A stretch of DNA of 47,554 nucleotides. It comes from a virus. Location: positions 1 through 47,554 of the IMG/VR virus record IMGVR_UViG_3300027631_000035. One strand, given 5' to 3'. Below the pieces are notes generated by a model. That model was not told the DNA's origin, made no database searches, and saw only the letters and a list, made by a program, of their open reading frames with translations. How positions within the stretch are numbered: the stretch's first letter is position 1; every line of letters starts with the position of its first letter. Of this stretch, positions 30,801 to 36,163 are shown one piece after another. The position numbers were made by a program, and so were the translations under genes.

Positions 30801-32881
30801 GTTGAACCTGAAGTGCCACTTATATTACTTAAACCACTGTTTCCAGCAGCACCATTTGAACCTGATGAACCTGATGAACCTGTAGAACCACTTGTTCCAC
30901 TTAAAGCACTAGCTCCACTATTTCCTGCGTTACCACTTGAACCATTTGTTCCAGTTGAACCACTTGAACCTGCTGTTGAACTTGCTCCACTTACTCCTGC
31001 ATTTCCACTTGAACCATTAGTACCTGTTGAACCACTTGTTCCTGAAGTAGCACTCAACCCACTATTTCCATCTACACCATTTGAACCTGATGAACCAGTT
31101 GAACCACTTGTTCCACTTAATGCTGAGGATCCATTATTACCTATATTTCCGGAGGTTCCGTTTGAACCAGTTGAACCACTAGTGCCACTTAATGCACTTA
31201 ATCCACTATTTCCTGCAGCTCCTGATGAACCTGATGAACCACTTGAACCTGTAGAACCTGAAGTACTACTTAATGCGCTTGCTCCTCCTGAACCTGCATT
31301 ACCTGTTGAACCTGAAGTACCTGTTGAACCTGAAGTACCTGAGGTAGAACTTCCTCCGCTATTTCCAGCATTACCTGCTGAACCATTTGTTCCCGTAGAA
31401 CCACTTGTTCCACTTGTATTACTTAATCCGCTATTACCTGCGGCACCTGATGTACCGTTTGAACCTGAAGTACCTGAAGTACCACTTAAAGCTGATGAAC
31501 CATTATTTCCAGCATTTCCTGATGAACCAGTAGTACCTGATGAACCAGCAGTACCTGATGTTTGGCTTAAACCTGATGCACCTGCAACACCTGAAGTTCC
31601 ATTAGAACCACTTGTTCCTGATGTACCTGCTTCTTGACTAAGTCCATTTGTACCAATAACTCCTGAAGTTCCATTAGAACCGCTTGTTCCTGATGTACCT
31701 GAAAGAGCTGAAGATCCAGCATTACCATTAGCACCACTACTTCCTGAAGTACCTGTTGAACCACTTGTAGCACTAGCACCTGAGGATCCAGCATTACCTG
31801 AAGTTGCATTATTACCTGAAGTACCTGAAGTACCTGTTGTATTACTTGAACCTGAAGTTCCAGCATTACCTGAAGTTGCATTATTACCTGAAGTACCTGA
31901 AGTACCTGTTGTTCCTGAATTTCCATTAGTACCAGCAACACCTGATGTGCCGTTTGTACCTGAAGTGCCTGATGTACCTGAAGTTTGACTTAATCCACTA
32001 TTACCGGCAACACCTGAAGTTCCATTAGTACCATTTATTCCACTTGTTCCTGAAGAACCCGTTGAACCTGATAATCCGTTTGTACCTGAAGTACCGTTTA
32101 TTCCATTAGCTCCACTAGTTCCTGAAGAACCTGTTGAACCTGATAATCCGTTTGTACCGTTTGTACCGTTTGTACCGTTATCACCTGAGGTACCTGAAAA
32201 ACCCGTTGAACCTGATAATCCGTTTGTGCCGTTTGTACCATTTGTTCCATTAGCTCCACTAGTTCCTGATGAACCTGTTGAACCTGAGTTCCCGTTTGTG
32301 CCTGAGGTACCATTTGTTCCATTAACACCTGAGGTACCTGAAGAACCAGTTGAACCTGAATTTCCGTTTGTGCCGTTTGTACCATTTGTTCCATTAGCTC
32401 CACTAGTTCCTGATGAACCTGTTGAACCTGATAATCCATTTGTGCCTGATGTGCCTGATGTGCCTGATGTACCAGCAACACCTGCTGTTCCATTCGAACC
32501 ATTAACACCACTTGTACCTGAACTTGAATTTACATATCCTACTAATCCTGTAGTTGGATTATATGTTACTACATATGGGCCAGCTTGTACTGGTAAAGTT
32601 TGTAGTATAAGAGGTTGTGAAGATCCGGAAATTACTAGCGAACCAGTAATTACAGCTGAACCTGAAAAAGGAAATCCTACACTTGATGCGGAAACATATA
32701 CGGTTACACCAGTTGTATCAAATGTTGTTAATGCAACTGAACCGGAAAAGTTTAAAAAAGGAACACTAGAACTAACTAATGTACCATTTTGGTAAATATC
32801 AATAGTACCACCACCGGTATTATTAGGATCTACGTTATATACGCCTACGGGAACTTGGTCTAGGAATCTTACTTGAGCCAT
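18896..32881 (-). CDS. Giant collagen-like tail fibre with S74 chaperone domain
   Basis: A 4661-residue protein. Residues 1-121 form a beta-rich head (MAQVRFLDQVPVGVYNVDPN...) that likely attaches to the virion. Residues 122-4499 are Gly-X-Y triplets, X/Y mostly Ser, Thr, Asn and Ala, with only one Pro noticed. In the central part a triplet without Gly (ALS, ATS, QTS, NTS) recurs about every 8-11 triplets; N- and C-terminal zones have fewer. Residues 4500-4565 hold a beta segment with LGVGTTSPSYPLHVSG. From Ser4566 the last 96 residues are a peptidase S74 (intramolecular chaperone) domain. It begins SDRRVKGDI, includes RHAGVIAQEV, and ends in a coiled coil. S74 domains trimerise fibres and cut themselves off before that Ser. 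The octamer TATTTATA is 18 nt upstream. The trimeric collagen-like rod is inferred. Confidence 0.9.
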   Translation of the reverse strand: MAQVRFLDQVPVGVYNVDPNNTGGGTIDIYQNGTLVSSSVPFLNFSGSVALTTFDTTGVTVYVSASSVGFPFSGSAVITGSLVISGSSQPLILQTLPVQAGPYVVTYNPTTGLVGYVNSSSGTSGVNGSNGTAGVAGTSGTSGTSGTNGLSGSTGSSGTSGANGTNGTNGTNGNSGSTGSSGTSGVNGTNGTSGTNGNSGSTGSSGTSGANGTNGTNGTNGLSGSTGFSGTSGDNGTNGTNGTNGLSGSTGSSGTSGANGINGTSGTNGLSGSTGSSGTSGINGTNGTSGVAGNSGLSQTSGTSGTSGTNGTSGVAGTNGNSGTTGTSGTSGNNATSGNAGTSGSSNTTGTSGTSGNNATSGNAGSSGASATSGSTGTSGSSGANGNAGSSALSGTSGTSGSNGTSGVIGTNGLSQEAGTSGTSGSNGTSGVAGASGLSQTSGTAGSSGTTGSSGNAGNNGSSALSGTSGTSGSNGTSGAAGNSGLSNTSGTSGSTGTNGSAGNAGNSGGSSTSGTSGSTGTSGSTGNAGSGGASALSSTSGSTGSSGSSGSSGAAGNSGLSALSGTSGSTGSNGTSGNIGNNGSSALSGTSGSTGSSGSNGVDGNSGLSATSGTSGSTGTNGSSGNAGVSGASSTAGSSGSTGTNGSSGNAGNSGASALSGTSGSTGSSGSSGSNGAAGNSGLSNISGTSGSTGSNGSSGLNGSQGTSAESGTSGSTGSSGTSGSSGAAGVSALSATSGTTGSSGTVGSAGVAGSSALSATSGTSGSNGSSGITGTSGLSAESGTSGSSGSNGSSGVIGTNGLSTLSGTSGSTGSSGTSGSTGVAGGSGLSNTSGTTGSSGTSGSAGIAGVSALSSTSGSTGSNGTSGIEGTSGLSALSGTSGSTGSNGTSGNIGSNGTSALSSTSGSTGSNGSSGLAGSQGTSALSGTSGSAGSNGSTGIAGTNGLSAESGTSGSTGSSGTSGSAGFAGQSGLSSTSGTSGSTGTNGSTGNAGTSGASNTAGSSGSTGSNGSSGNAGNSGASALSGTSGSTGSNGTSGSAGIAGNSGLSATAGTSGSTGSNGSTGVAGTSGDSNTSGTAGSTGTSGSSGNAGNSGASALSGTSGSTGSNGTNGAAGNSGISNISGTSGSTGSNGSSGIAGSSGASELSGTSGSSGTNGTSGNAGNNGASALSGTSGSTGSSGSNGSAGAAGNSGLSATAGTSGSTGSNGSSGIAGSSGASALSGTSGSTGTNGSSGAAGSNGTSALSGTSGSTGSSGTSGSAGAAGNSGLSATSGTSGSTGTNGSTGNAGSNGASASSGTSGSTGTNGSTGAAGTSGASQTSGTAGSSGNSGTSGSTGTSGSAGAAGDSGLSQTSGTSGSSGSVGTSGNIGTSGLSRTSGTSGSTGTNGTSGDGDTGTSGLSRSSGSSGSTGTNGSSGNAGNSGASALSGTSGSTGSSGSNGSAGAAGNSGLSALSGTSGSSGTNGSTGNAGTNGASQLSGTSGSSGTNGSTGAAGTSGASTTSGTAGSSGTSGSTGTNGTSGNAGNSGSSALSGTSGSSGSNGSNGAAGNNGASALSGTSGSTGSSGTSGSVGAAGNSGASALSGTSGSSGSNGSNGATGIAGTSGASSTSGTAGSSGTSGSTGTNGTSGASGNSGLSTTSGTSGSSGTNGSTGNAGTSGASNASGSSGSTGSNGSSGNAGNNGASNISGTSGSSGSAGTTGAAGTNGLSQLSGTSGSSGTNGSTGIAGTSGASVTSGTAGSSGTSGSTGTNGSSGIAGNSGASATSGTSGSTGSNGSSGAVGSSGVSALSGTSGSTGSNGTSGNTGTSGSSALSGTSGSTGSSGTSGSAGAAGNSGLSSTSGTTGSSGTSGSAGAAGNSGLSQTSGTSGSTGSNGSSGVAGTSGASALSGTSGSTGTNGSSGIAGSQGASALSGTSGSTGSSGTSGSAGVAGASAISATSGTTGSSGTTGSAGASGQSGSSSTSGTSGSTGTTGSSGIAGSSGNSSLSGSSGSTGSNGSSGVAGTSGLSALSGTSGSTGSSGTSGSAGASGNSGLSATSGTSGSTGSNGSSGAAGTSGASALSGTSGSTGSSGTSGSAGIAGASALSSTSGSTGSSGSSGSNGVAGNSGLSNTSGTSGSTGTSGSAGAAGASALSATSGTSGSSGTVGSSGNAGTSGASNTSGSAGTSGSTGTSGSAGAAGNSGLSNTSGTSGSTGTNGSAGNAGNSGLSNTSGTSGSTGTNGSSGNAGTSGISALSGTSGSTGSNGSSGNAGNSGASALSGTSGSTGSNGTSGSAGIAGLSALSATSGTSGSSGTVGSSGNAGTNGLSQASGTSGSSGSAGTSGAVGTNGLSQLSGTSGSSGTNGSTGAAGTSGASTTSGTAGSSGTSGSTGTNGTSGNAGNSGASATSGTSGSTGTSGSAGAAGNSGLSQTSGTSGSTGSNGSSGNAGNSGASALSGTSGSTGSSGSSGSSGAAGLSGASATSGTAGSSGTSGSTGTSGSAGNAGNSGLSFTSGTSGSTGSNGSNGNAGNSGASALSGTSGSTGSSGTSGSAGAAGNSGLSQTSGTSGSTGTNGSSGNAGNSGASALSGTSGSSGSNGSNGVSGNAGTSGASATSGTAGSSGTSGSTGTSGSAGVAGNSGLSQTSGTSGSTGTNGSTGNAGTSGASALSGTSGSTGSSGSSGSNGVAGNSGASALSGTSGSSGSNGSAGAAGNSGLSATSGTSGSTGTNGSTGNAGNSGASALSGTSGSSGSNGSNGATGNAGTSGASATSGTSGSTGTNGSAGVAGNSGLSQTSGTAGSSGTSGTSGNNGTSGLSSTSGSAGSSGSNGSSGADGTSGLSRTSGTSGSTGTNGSSGNAGNSGASALSGTSGSTGSSGTSGSAGVAGNSGLSATSGTSGSTGTSGSSGAAGLSGASATSGTSGSTGSNGSSGAAGTSGASSTSGTAGSSGTSGSTGTSGSSGASGVAGTSGASATSGTSGSAGTGGSSGISGASGISAVSGTSGSSGSNGSSGNTGSNGASALSGTSGSTGSNGSSGNTGNSGASALSGTSGSTGSSGTNGSAGVAGVSALSATSGTTGSSGTNGSTGVAGASALSATSGTSGSTGTNGSSGNAGNSGASALSGTSGSSGSTGSNGAAGASGTSNISGTSGTTGSNGSNGNAGVAGNSGLSATSGTTGSSGTTGSAGIAGNSGASALSGTSGSSGSAGSNGAAGANGTSNISGTSGSTGTNGSSGNAGNSGASALSGTSGSTGSSGTNGSAGVTGNSGASAASGTSGSSGSNGSNGATGANGTSGASATSGTSGSTGTNGSSGNAGNSGASALSGTSGSTGSNGSNGAAGANGTSNISGTSGTTGSAGSSGNAGAAGNSGLSSTSGTSGSTGTNGSSGAAGNSGLSAISGTSGTTGSNGSNGAAGANGTSNVSGTSGSTGSAGSNGNAGIAGNSGLSATSGTSGSTGTNGSSGNAGNSGASALSGTSGTTGSSGTNGSAGVAGNSGLSALSGTSGTSGSNGSNGAAGNSGASALSGTSGSTGSSGTNGSNGISGNSGASAASGTSGSSGSNGSNGATGANGTSGASATSGTSGSTGTNGSTGAAGNSGLSQTSGTSGSTGSNGTSGAIGTSGASQTSGTAGSSGTSGSTGTNGTSGAAGNSGLSQTSGTSGSTGTNGSNGNAGNSGASALSGTSGSTGSNGSNGAAGNSGTSNISGTSGSTGSTGSNGAAGASGTSNVSGTSGTTGSNGSNGNAGVAGNSGLSATSGTSGSTGSSGTTGAAATSGQSTQSAVSGSSGSSGTSGSAGAAGNNGASAASGTSGSSGTTGSNGAAGANGTSNISGTSGTTGSNGSSGNAGAAGNSGLSATSGTSGSTGTNGSAGNAGNSGASSVSGTSGTTGSNGSSGGAAVAGVSTISATSGSSGSNGTNGAAGNSGTSNISGTSGTTGSNGTSGNAGAAGNSGLSATSGTSGSTGTNGSSGNAGNSGASAVSGTSGTSGSNGSNGAAGANGTSNVSGTSGTTGSNGTSGNAGAAGNSGLSATSGTSGSTGSNGSNGAAGNSGNSALSGTSGSTGTSGSSGNNGAAGNSGNSAASGTTGSSGTNGSNGATGNSGNSGNSGVSGTTGSNGTSGNNGASGNSGNSGTNGTSGSNGNSGNSGNSGTNGTTGSNGTSGNNGNAGNSGLSGLSGTTGSNGSSGNNGGAGASGVSAASGTSGSTGSNGSSGNNGAAGNSGNSALSGTTGSSGTNGSNGVAGNSGNSALSGTTGSNGTSGNNGNNGASGNSGNSGTNGTTGSNGTSGAAGNSGNSGLSGTNGTTGSNGNNGAAGNSGNSGLSGTSGSNGTSGAAGNSGNSGLSGTNGTSGSNGNNGGAGASGISGASGTSGSNGSSGNNGNAGASGNSGLSGTNGTTGSNGTSGAAGNSGNSGLSGTNGTSGSAGNNGGAGPSGVSGASGTSGSNGSSGNNGNAGASGVSAVSGTTGTSGSNGNSGNNGASGANGTSGVNGSNGTTGASGTSGQSINGTSGISGGVFTNQPDYLVRTTSTTTVQSVSFLYADMTNSRLGVGTTSPSYPLHVSGNVSGVSIYASNDIQAFSDRRVKGDIQIIEDAINKINQINGVTFTRLDDKENYKGRHAGVIAQEVELILPEVVNTDAITGMKSVAYGNLNALLIEAIKELSKKVKDLEDKLNK
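18899..19186 (-). other. Peptidase S74 / intramolecular chaperone domain of the fibre
   Basis: This stretch encodes the last 96 residues of the fibre protein. It starts at the Ser of SDRRVK; the Ser and Lys correspond to the catalytic pair of endosialidase-type autoproteases. GRHAGVIAQEVELILPEV and YGNLNALLIEAIKEL follow, both typical of the family. In known members the domain trimerises, folds the preceding beta structure and is then released by cleavage before the Ser. Confidence 0.9.
19385..32518 (-). repeat. Gly-X-Y coding repeat tract of the giant fibre gene
   Basis: About 13.1 kb of degenerate tandem repeats encoding about 1,460 triplets. The basic unit is 9 bp. Longer units of about 24-33 residues (72-99 bp) recur, for example GTSGSTGSNGSSGNAGNSG followed by a Gly-free triplet. 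Near the N-terminal end a 33-residue unit (GSTGSSGTSGANG-type) is repeated several times. A register break (GDGDTG) occurs near 28690-28705 and a double Gly-free step near 21575-21600. Synonymous codons vary between copies, so it is not a simple recent microsatellite expansion. Confidence 0.9.
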
Positions 32882-32899
32882 TATTTAGTATTTATCTGG

Positions 32900-32907
32900 T
32901 ATAAATA
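32900..32907 (-). promoter_or_regulatory. Putative late promoter octamer, giant fibre gene
   Basis: Exact TATTTATA, 18 nt before the fibre ATG at 32881. Confidence 0.6.
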
Positions 32908-32917
32908 TGGCAAAGAA

Positions 32918-33874
32918 TTATATTGCGTTAATTTTTTTCTTAATTTCTAGAGATTTTATTGTTTCAGGTGTAGTAATAGATCCATTACCATTATCTTGGC
33001 CATTATAAAGAGCATCATTAGAAGATGCCTCAATTGAAAATATAATTTTTGTTTTATCTGAGAATTTTTTCAATGAATTTATATCTTTTTGTAATATTTC
33101 AGGGACTATATATCCATTTAACTTAATGTTAAATGTACTTCTTATTAAACGTTCATCATTAGCAACTAATTCAGTTTGGAAACCAAATGAATCAATCATA
33201 GACTTAAATTTAAAACGTTGAGGGTCACCCCAATATGCATCTGAAGCATAGTTAATTGCTTCTACTATTTTATTAAGTTGTTCTACATAATATGTAAAAA
33301 CTACACACGTGTAAGTTATAGTAACATAATCCGGAATAACAGTTGCATAAAATTGTTTTTCAGGAATTCTATTATTTAATACTTTAAAATTATCGTATGA
33401 GTTTCTTGGATCGTATTTTTTAGTTGAAACACTATAATTGTGAGGATTATTAGCATCTAATTTATTACCAATACTTCTAACTTTATCCATTGATTCACGT
33501 TTAAACATGAGTAATGGTGCTTGAATTCTTCCATTTTGATCTCTATAGTACCCATCTTTTTGAAATGATTTCCATTTTTCTTGTGAACCATAAATAATAG
33601 GAACAGGTAAACGTTCACCATTTTGAATGACTGAGGGTTGGATAACATTTTCAAAATAATAAAATACAGCTTCATCAATATCTTTGATACCAATGCTAAA
33701 AGGTTTTGTATTATCGTCCCTAAACGACGTCTGTAATGCGCGGTTAACACCAGGGACATTTGGGTCGGCGTAATTAGGATTACCTGCGGGAACATACGTT
33801 GAAACATGCTGTTCAACGCTTATTTCTCGTTGTGTTTTTGGAGTTGGTTTATTTAATCTGTTATTAGTAGCCAT
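32918..33874 (-). CDS. Tail terminator / sheath-stabilising protein (gp15-like)
   Basis: A 318-residue protein. It matches T4 gp15 (272 residues) in the order of short motifs. VPIIYGSQEKW corresponds to VPITYASKEHF of gp15. TCVVFTYYVEQLNKIVEAI corresponds to its FTRYEDDMFQIVEQIL. FNIKLNGYIVPE corresponds to its FEVNGWMYPP. gp15 caps the tail tube and sheath and joins the tail to the neck. The first ~60 residues (Pro/Thr/Gln-rich) and a final Asp/Gly/Ile tail are additions. The ATG shares one base with the stop of the gp14-like gene. The alignment is from memory of T4 gp15. Confidence 0.8.
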   Translation of the reverse strand: MATNNRLNKPTPKTQREISVEQHVSTYVPAGNPNYADPNVPGVNRALQTSFRDDNTKPFSIGIKDIDEAVFYYFENVIQPSVIQNGERLPVPIIYGSQEKWKSFQKDGYYRDQNGRIQAPLLMFKRESMDKVRSIGNKLDANNPHNYSVSTKKYDPRNSYDNFKVLNNRIPEKQFYATVIPDYVTITYTCVVFTYYVEQLNKIVEAINYASDAYWGDPQRFKFKSMIDSFGFQTELVANDERLIRSTFNIKLNGYIVPEILQKDINSLKKFSDKTKIIFSIEASSNDALYNGQDNGNGSITTPETIKSLEIKKKINAI

Positions 33875-34464
33875 TACATTCTAGATAAAATTATATTTAT
33901 TCTGTCTGATGGTACATAGTGACATACACATTCTACATCTACATTATAACCAAAATTTTCTAATCCTGGATTTAATGGATTGTTACCTGCAGCATCATAA
34001 TTAGGAAATGCAGGATCTTTACCTACATAATAATTAGTCATATTAGTATTATCTACTTCCCAATATCCATTTTGATATTGAATAATATCACCTACTTCAG
34101 GTTGAATTTCAGCACCATATTGAACAACTGGGTTTTGTTGAAATGTTCCAAATCCTTGTCCTTGATTTGCATCATTTAACTTACTTATTAAATCATCTCT
34201 TAAAAACCTAAAAGTCATAGGCCAATCAAAATCAACACCTAAATCACTTACTGGAGAGGTTGTATCTCCAATCTCTGCAATAGTAAATAACATAACAGGA
34301 TCAGCAAAATTTCTACCTTCAAAAGCTTCACCATACATGTTAGTATTTGTAGATCCTACTTTATATTTGTAATACATTACTTCTTGAGATATAATATTTC
34401 CCATCAACTCTCGATTGACTCTTCGAAACATACTTACATCTCTTGCTCCACCGTATAATGCCAT
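33874..34464 (-). CDS. Neck protein (gp14-like)
   Basis: A 196-residue protein (T4 gp14 is 256). The N-terminal GGARDVSMFRRVNRELMGNI, followed by VMYYKYK, and the later FLRDDL and GDIIQYQNGYWEVDN segments are typical of T4-type gp14. It ends with a Cys-containing VECVCHYVPSD. With gp13 it closes the filled head and makes the collar that accepts the tail. It lies one base after the gp13-like gene and overlaps the gp15-like gene by one base, the T4 order 13-14-15. Confidence 0.8.
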   Translation of the reverse strand: MALYGGARDVSMFRRVNRELMGNIISQEVMYYKYKVGSTNTNMYGEAFEGRNFADPVMLFTIAEIGDTTSPVSDLGVDFDWPMTFRFLRDDLISKLNDANQGQGFGTFQQNPVVQYGAEIQPEVGDIIQYQNGYWEVDNTNMTNYYVGKDPAFPNYDAAGNNPLNPGLENFGYNVDVECVCHYVPSDRINIILSRM

Positions 34465-34465
34465 G

Positions 34466-35692
34466 TTATCCTATAAAAATTGTCATTGGTACTTGGCTGA
34501 TTTCAGCAACACGAGCTACTGATTCTGCTTGTCTTCTTTCAAGTAATGCTTGACGTGAGGTTTCATTAAAATATTCTCTTAATCTTACAATTAATGCTTC
34601 TCTTTCTGTAGCAGCAGATGAAACTAAATTATCTCCATTTAGTGTTACTTCTGAGCCTGGGATTGGTATTGTTGAGTATTTGTTTCTTATTAGTCCTAAA
34701 GCATCTTTAGCTCTAGCTAAAGTATATTCAAAAATCCAAGCTCTACCAATTGAATTGATTTGTGTATAAACAGGATTTACATAAGGTACATTTGATGTGT
34801 TTGAAATTTTGTTAGTTCCATTAGCAAAGGCTGCATCTATTCTATCTTGAACTTTGATAAAATCAAATATTAAATAATGACCATATCCTAATCCACCCCC
34901 ATCATCTACTCCAAAGTCAAAAGCTCCTGTTCCAGGTATTGGGAATACTGAAAGAATATTATTTACAATATTAAATGAATAGTTTGAAAGTGTTACTGTG
35001 TTTTGCATTTCAATAGCTTGAATGTTTTGCATAGTAAAACTTGTAGGCATCATCAAATAAGTAGCAGAACCAAGTCCAAATCCATATAAACCAGCAGCAG
35101 GAACACCTCCTAAACCACCTTGTCCTGTCATTAAAGTAGGAGAATATAATTGACTAATTGCTGGAGGTGGTTGATAAAATACATTTTTTATTTCAACCCC
35201 ACCTATAATTCCATTTTCTTCAGCCCAAGCTGCTAAATCATAATTTTGAACTCCAGCAGAAAGAGGTAATTGTCCTTTAAACCAAGTTACATTACCACCT
35301 GTTCCTGCTTCTTCTCCATATTGTTGAGACAATCTAACAATACTAGAGAATGTAGGAGTAACTATATCTGTATTTACATCTACAGAGGTTGATGCTCCTT
35401 CTAGAGATAAATAATTATCCCTTGTTTGGAAAGCATATAATTCATTTCCATAAATAGTTGTTGCTTCTTCAAATCCAGCCCAAAAATTAATATCTTGTAA
35501 TTCGACATTTTCAATAGGATATCCTAAACGTAAAGCACAAAAGTTAGCAACTTTATTAGCATCAGTTTTAAATTGAGTATCACTGTCGTAAAACCCAAAA
35601 GGGGTTGGTGGTGGCCATATGTTTAAATCATAATAAGATGCTGATACTTGAGCAAATGATGATGAACCAGGCCAAATTGGAATGTTTGCCAT
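34466..35692 (-). CDS. Neck protein (gp13-like)
   Basis: A 408-residue protein, longer than T4 gp13 (309). Residues about 40-100 contain FKTDANKVANFCALRLGYPI, then VELQDINFWAGFEEATTIYG and RDNYLSLEG, a segment conserved in gp13-type proteins of marine T4-like phages. The middle is Gly/Pro/Tyr-rich. The C-terminal ~120 residues are helical (RAWIFEYTLARAKDALGLIRNKY) and end in a YFNETSRQALLERRQAESV coil. It is encoded directly before gp14-like and gp15-like genes. The call rests on the N-terminal motif and gene order. Confidence 0.7.
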   Translation of the reverse strand: MANIPIWPGSSSFAQVSASYYDLNIWPPPTPFGFYDSDTQFKTDANKVANFCALRLGYPIENVELQDINFWAGFEEATTIYGNELYAFQTRDNYLSLEGASTSVDVNTDIVTPTFSSIVRLSQQYGEEAGTGGNVTWFKGQLPLSAGVQNYDLAAWAEENGIIGGVEIKNVFYQPPPAISQLYSPTLMTGQGGLGGVPAAGLYGFGLGSATYLMMPTSFTMQNIQAIEMQNTVTLSNYSFNIVNNILSVFPIPGTGAFDFGVDDGGGLGYGHYLIFDFIKVQDRIDAAFANGTNKISNTSNVPYVNPVYTQINSIGRAWIFEYTLARAKDALGLIRNKYSTIPIPGSEVTLNGDNLVSSAATEREALIVRLREYFNETSRQALLERRQAESVARVAEISQVPMTIFIG

Positions 35693-35701
35693 ATTGTTTT
35701 A

Positions 35702-36124
35702 TTAAATTGTTACGATATAATATTCTATACTTGCTGCACTGCTTGAAGGTTGTACTTTAACTGATTGGATATCATTAAAAGCTAAGCCACTTGTGCTTCC
35801 AGTCATTTTACTTGTAGACATCATATATGAACTACCAGTAGCAATTAAATAACTCATAGCTTCTGTTGAAGAAGATACAATTAATTTAACAGGTGTAACG
35901 GTAGAGTTATTAGTTACTCTAACATATTGTATACTACTAGTTACAAAGGTTCCAGCACCAGGTACAGAATCCAGTGAAAATAATGTTGTAACTGAACCTG
36001 TAGGTACACTTAAAATTCTATTATCAACATAATTAACATTGTTAATTGTTTGAGTGACAGAAGAACCTACATTATCTCCGTTTAATGTTAAGATTTCAAA
36101 TATTTGGGAAGTAAAAGTTGCCAT
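35702..36124 (-). CDS. Hypothetical virion protein (140 aa), beta-rich
   Basis: A 140-residue protein rich in Ser, Thr and Val with no charge clusters, predicted nearly all beta. It begins MATFTSQIFEILTLNGDNV and ends IEYYIVTI. No family recognised. The octamer TATTTATA lies 10 nt upstream, and the neck gene follows after 9 nt, so this gene starts the neck transcription unit. A structural or decoration role is inferred from composition and place. Confidence 0.6.
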   Translation of the reverse strand: MATFTSQIFEILTLNGDNVGSSVTQTINNVNYVDNRILSVPTGSVTTLFSLDSVPGAGTFVTSSIQYVRVTNNSTVTPVKLIVSSSTEAMSYLIATGSSYMMSTSKMTGSTSGLAFNDIQSVKVQPSSSAASIEYYIVTI

Positions 36125-36134
36125 GCTTTTTATT

Positions 36135-36142
36135 TATAAATA
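36135..36142 (-). promoter_or_regulatory. Putative late promoter octamer, neck operon
   Basis: Exact TATTTATA within TATTTATAAATA, 10 nt before the ATG at 36124. Here the coding strand also contains a T4-type TATAAATA overlapping it. Confidence 0.65.
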
Positions 36143-36163
36143 TTAAAAAGCTATGGTTCATTC

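Noticed and set aside
19491-31637. Long open frames on the plus strand through the fibre gene (up to about 700-780 codons), encoding Pro/Glu/Val-rich products.
   Set aside because: They are the antisense of GGN-rich triplets (Pro from antisense Gly codons). They have no start signals, are broken at places where the repeat changes, and contain the same 3-residue rhythm. The sense frame has recognisable end domains.
19385-32518. The repeat tract as a CRISPR array, a centromere-like repeat or an assembly artefact.
   Set aside because: Repeats have no constant length or unique spacers, the frame is open for 4661 codons, and both ends carry sensible domains. An assembly artefact cannot be excluded fully, but synonymous codons vary between copies, unlike a simple collapse or expansion.
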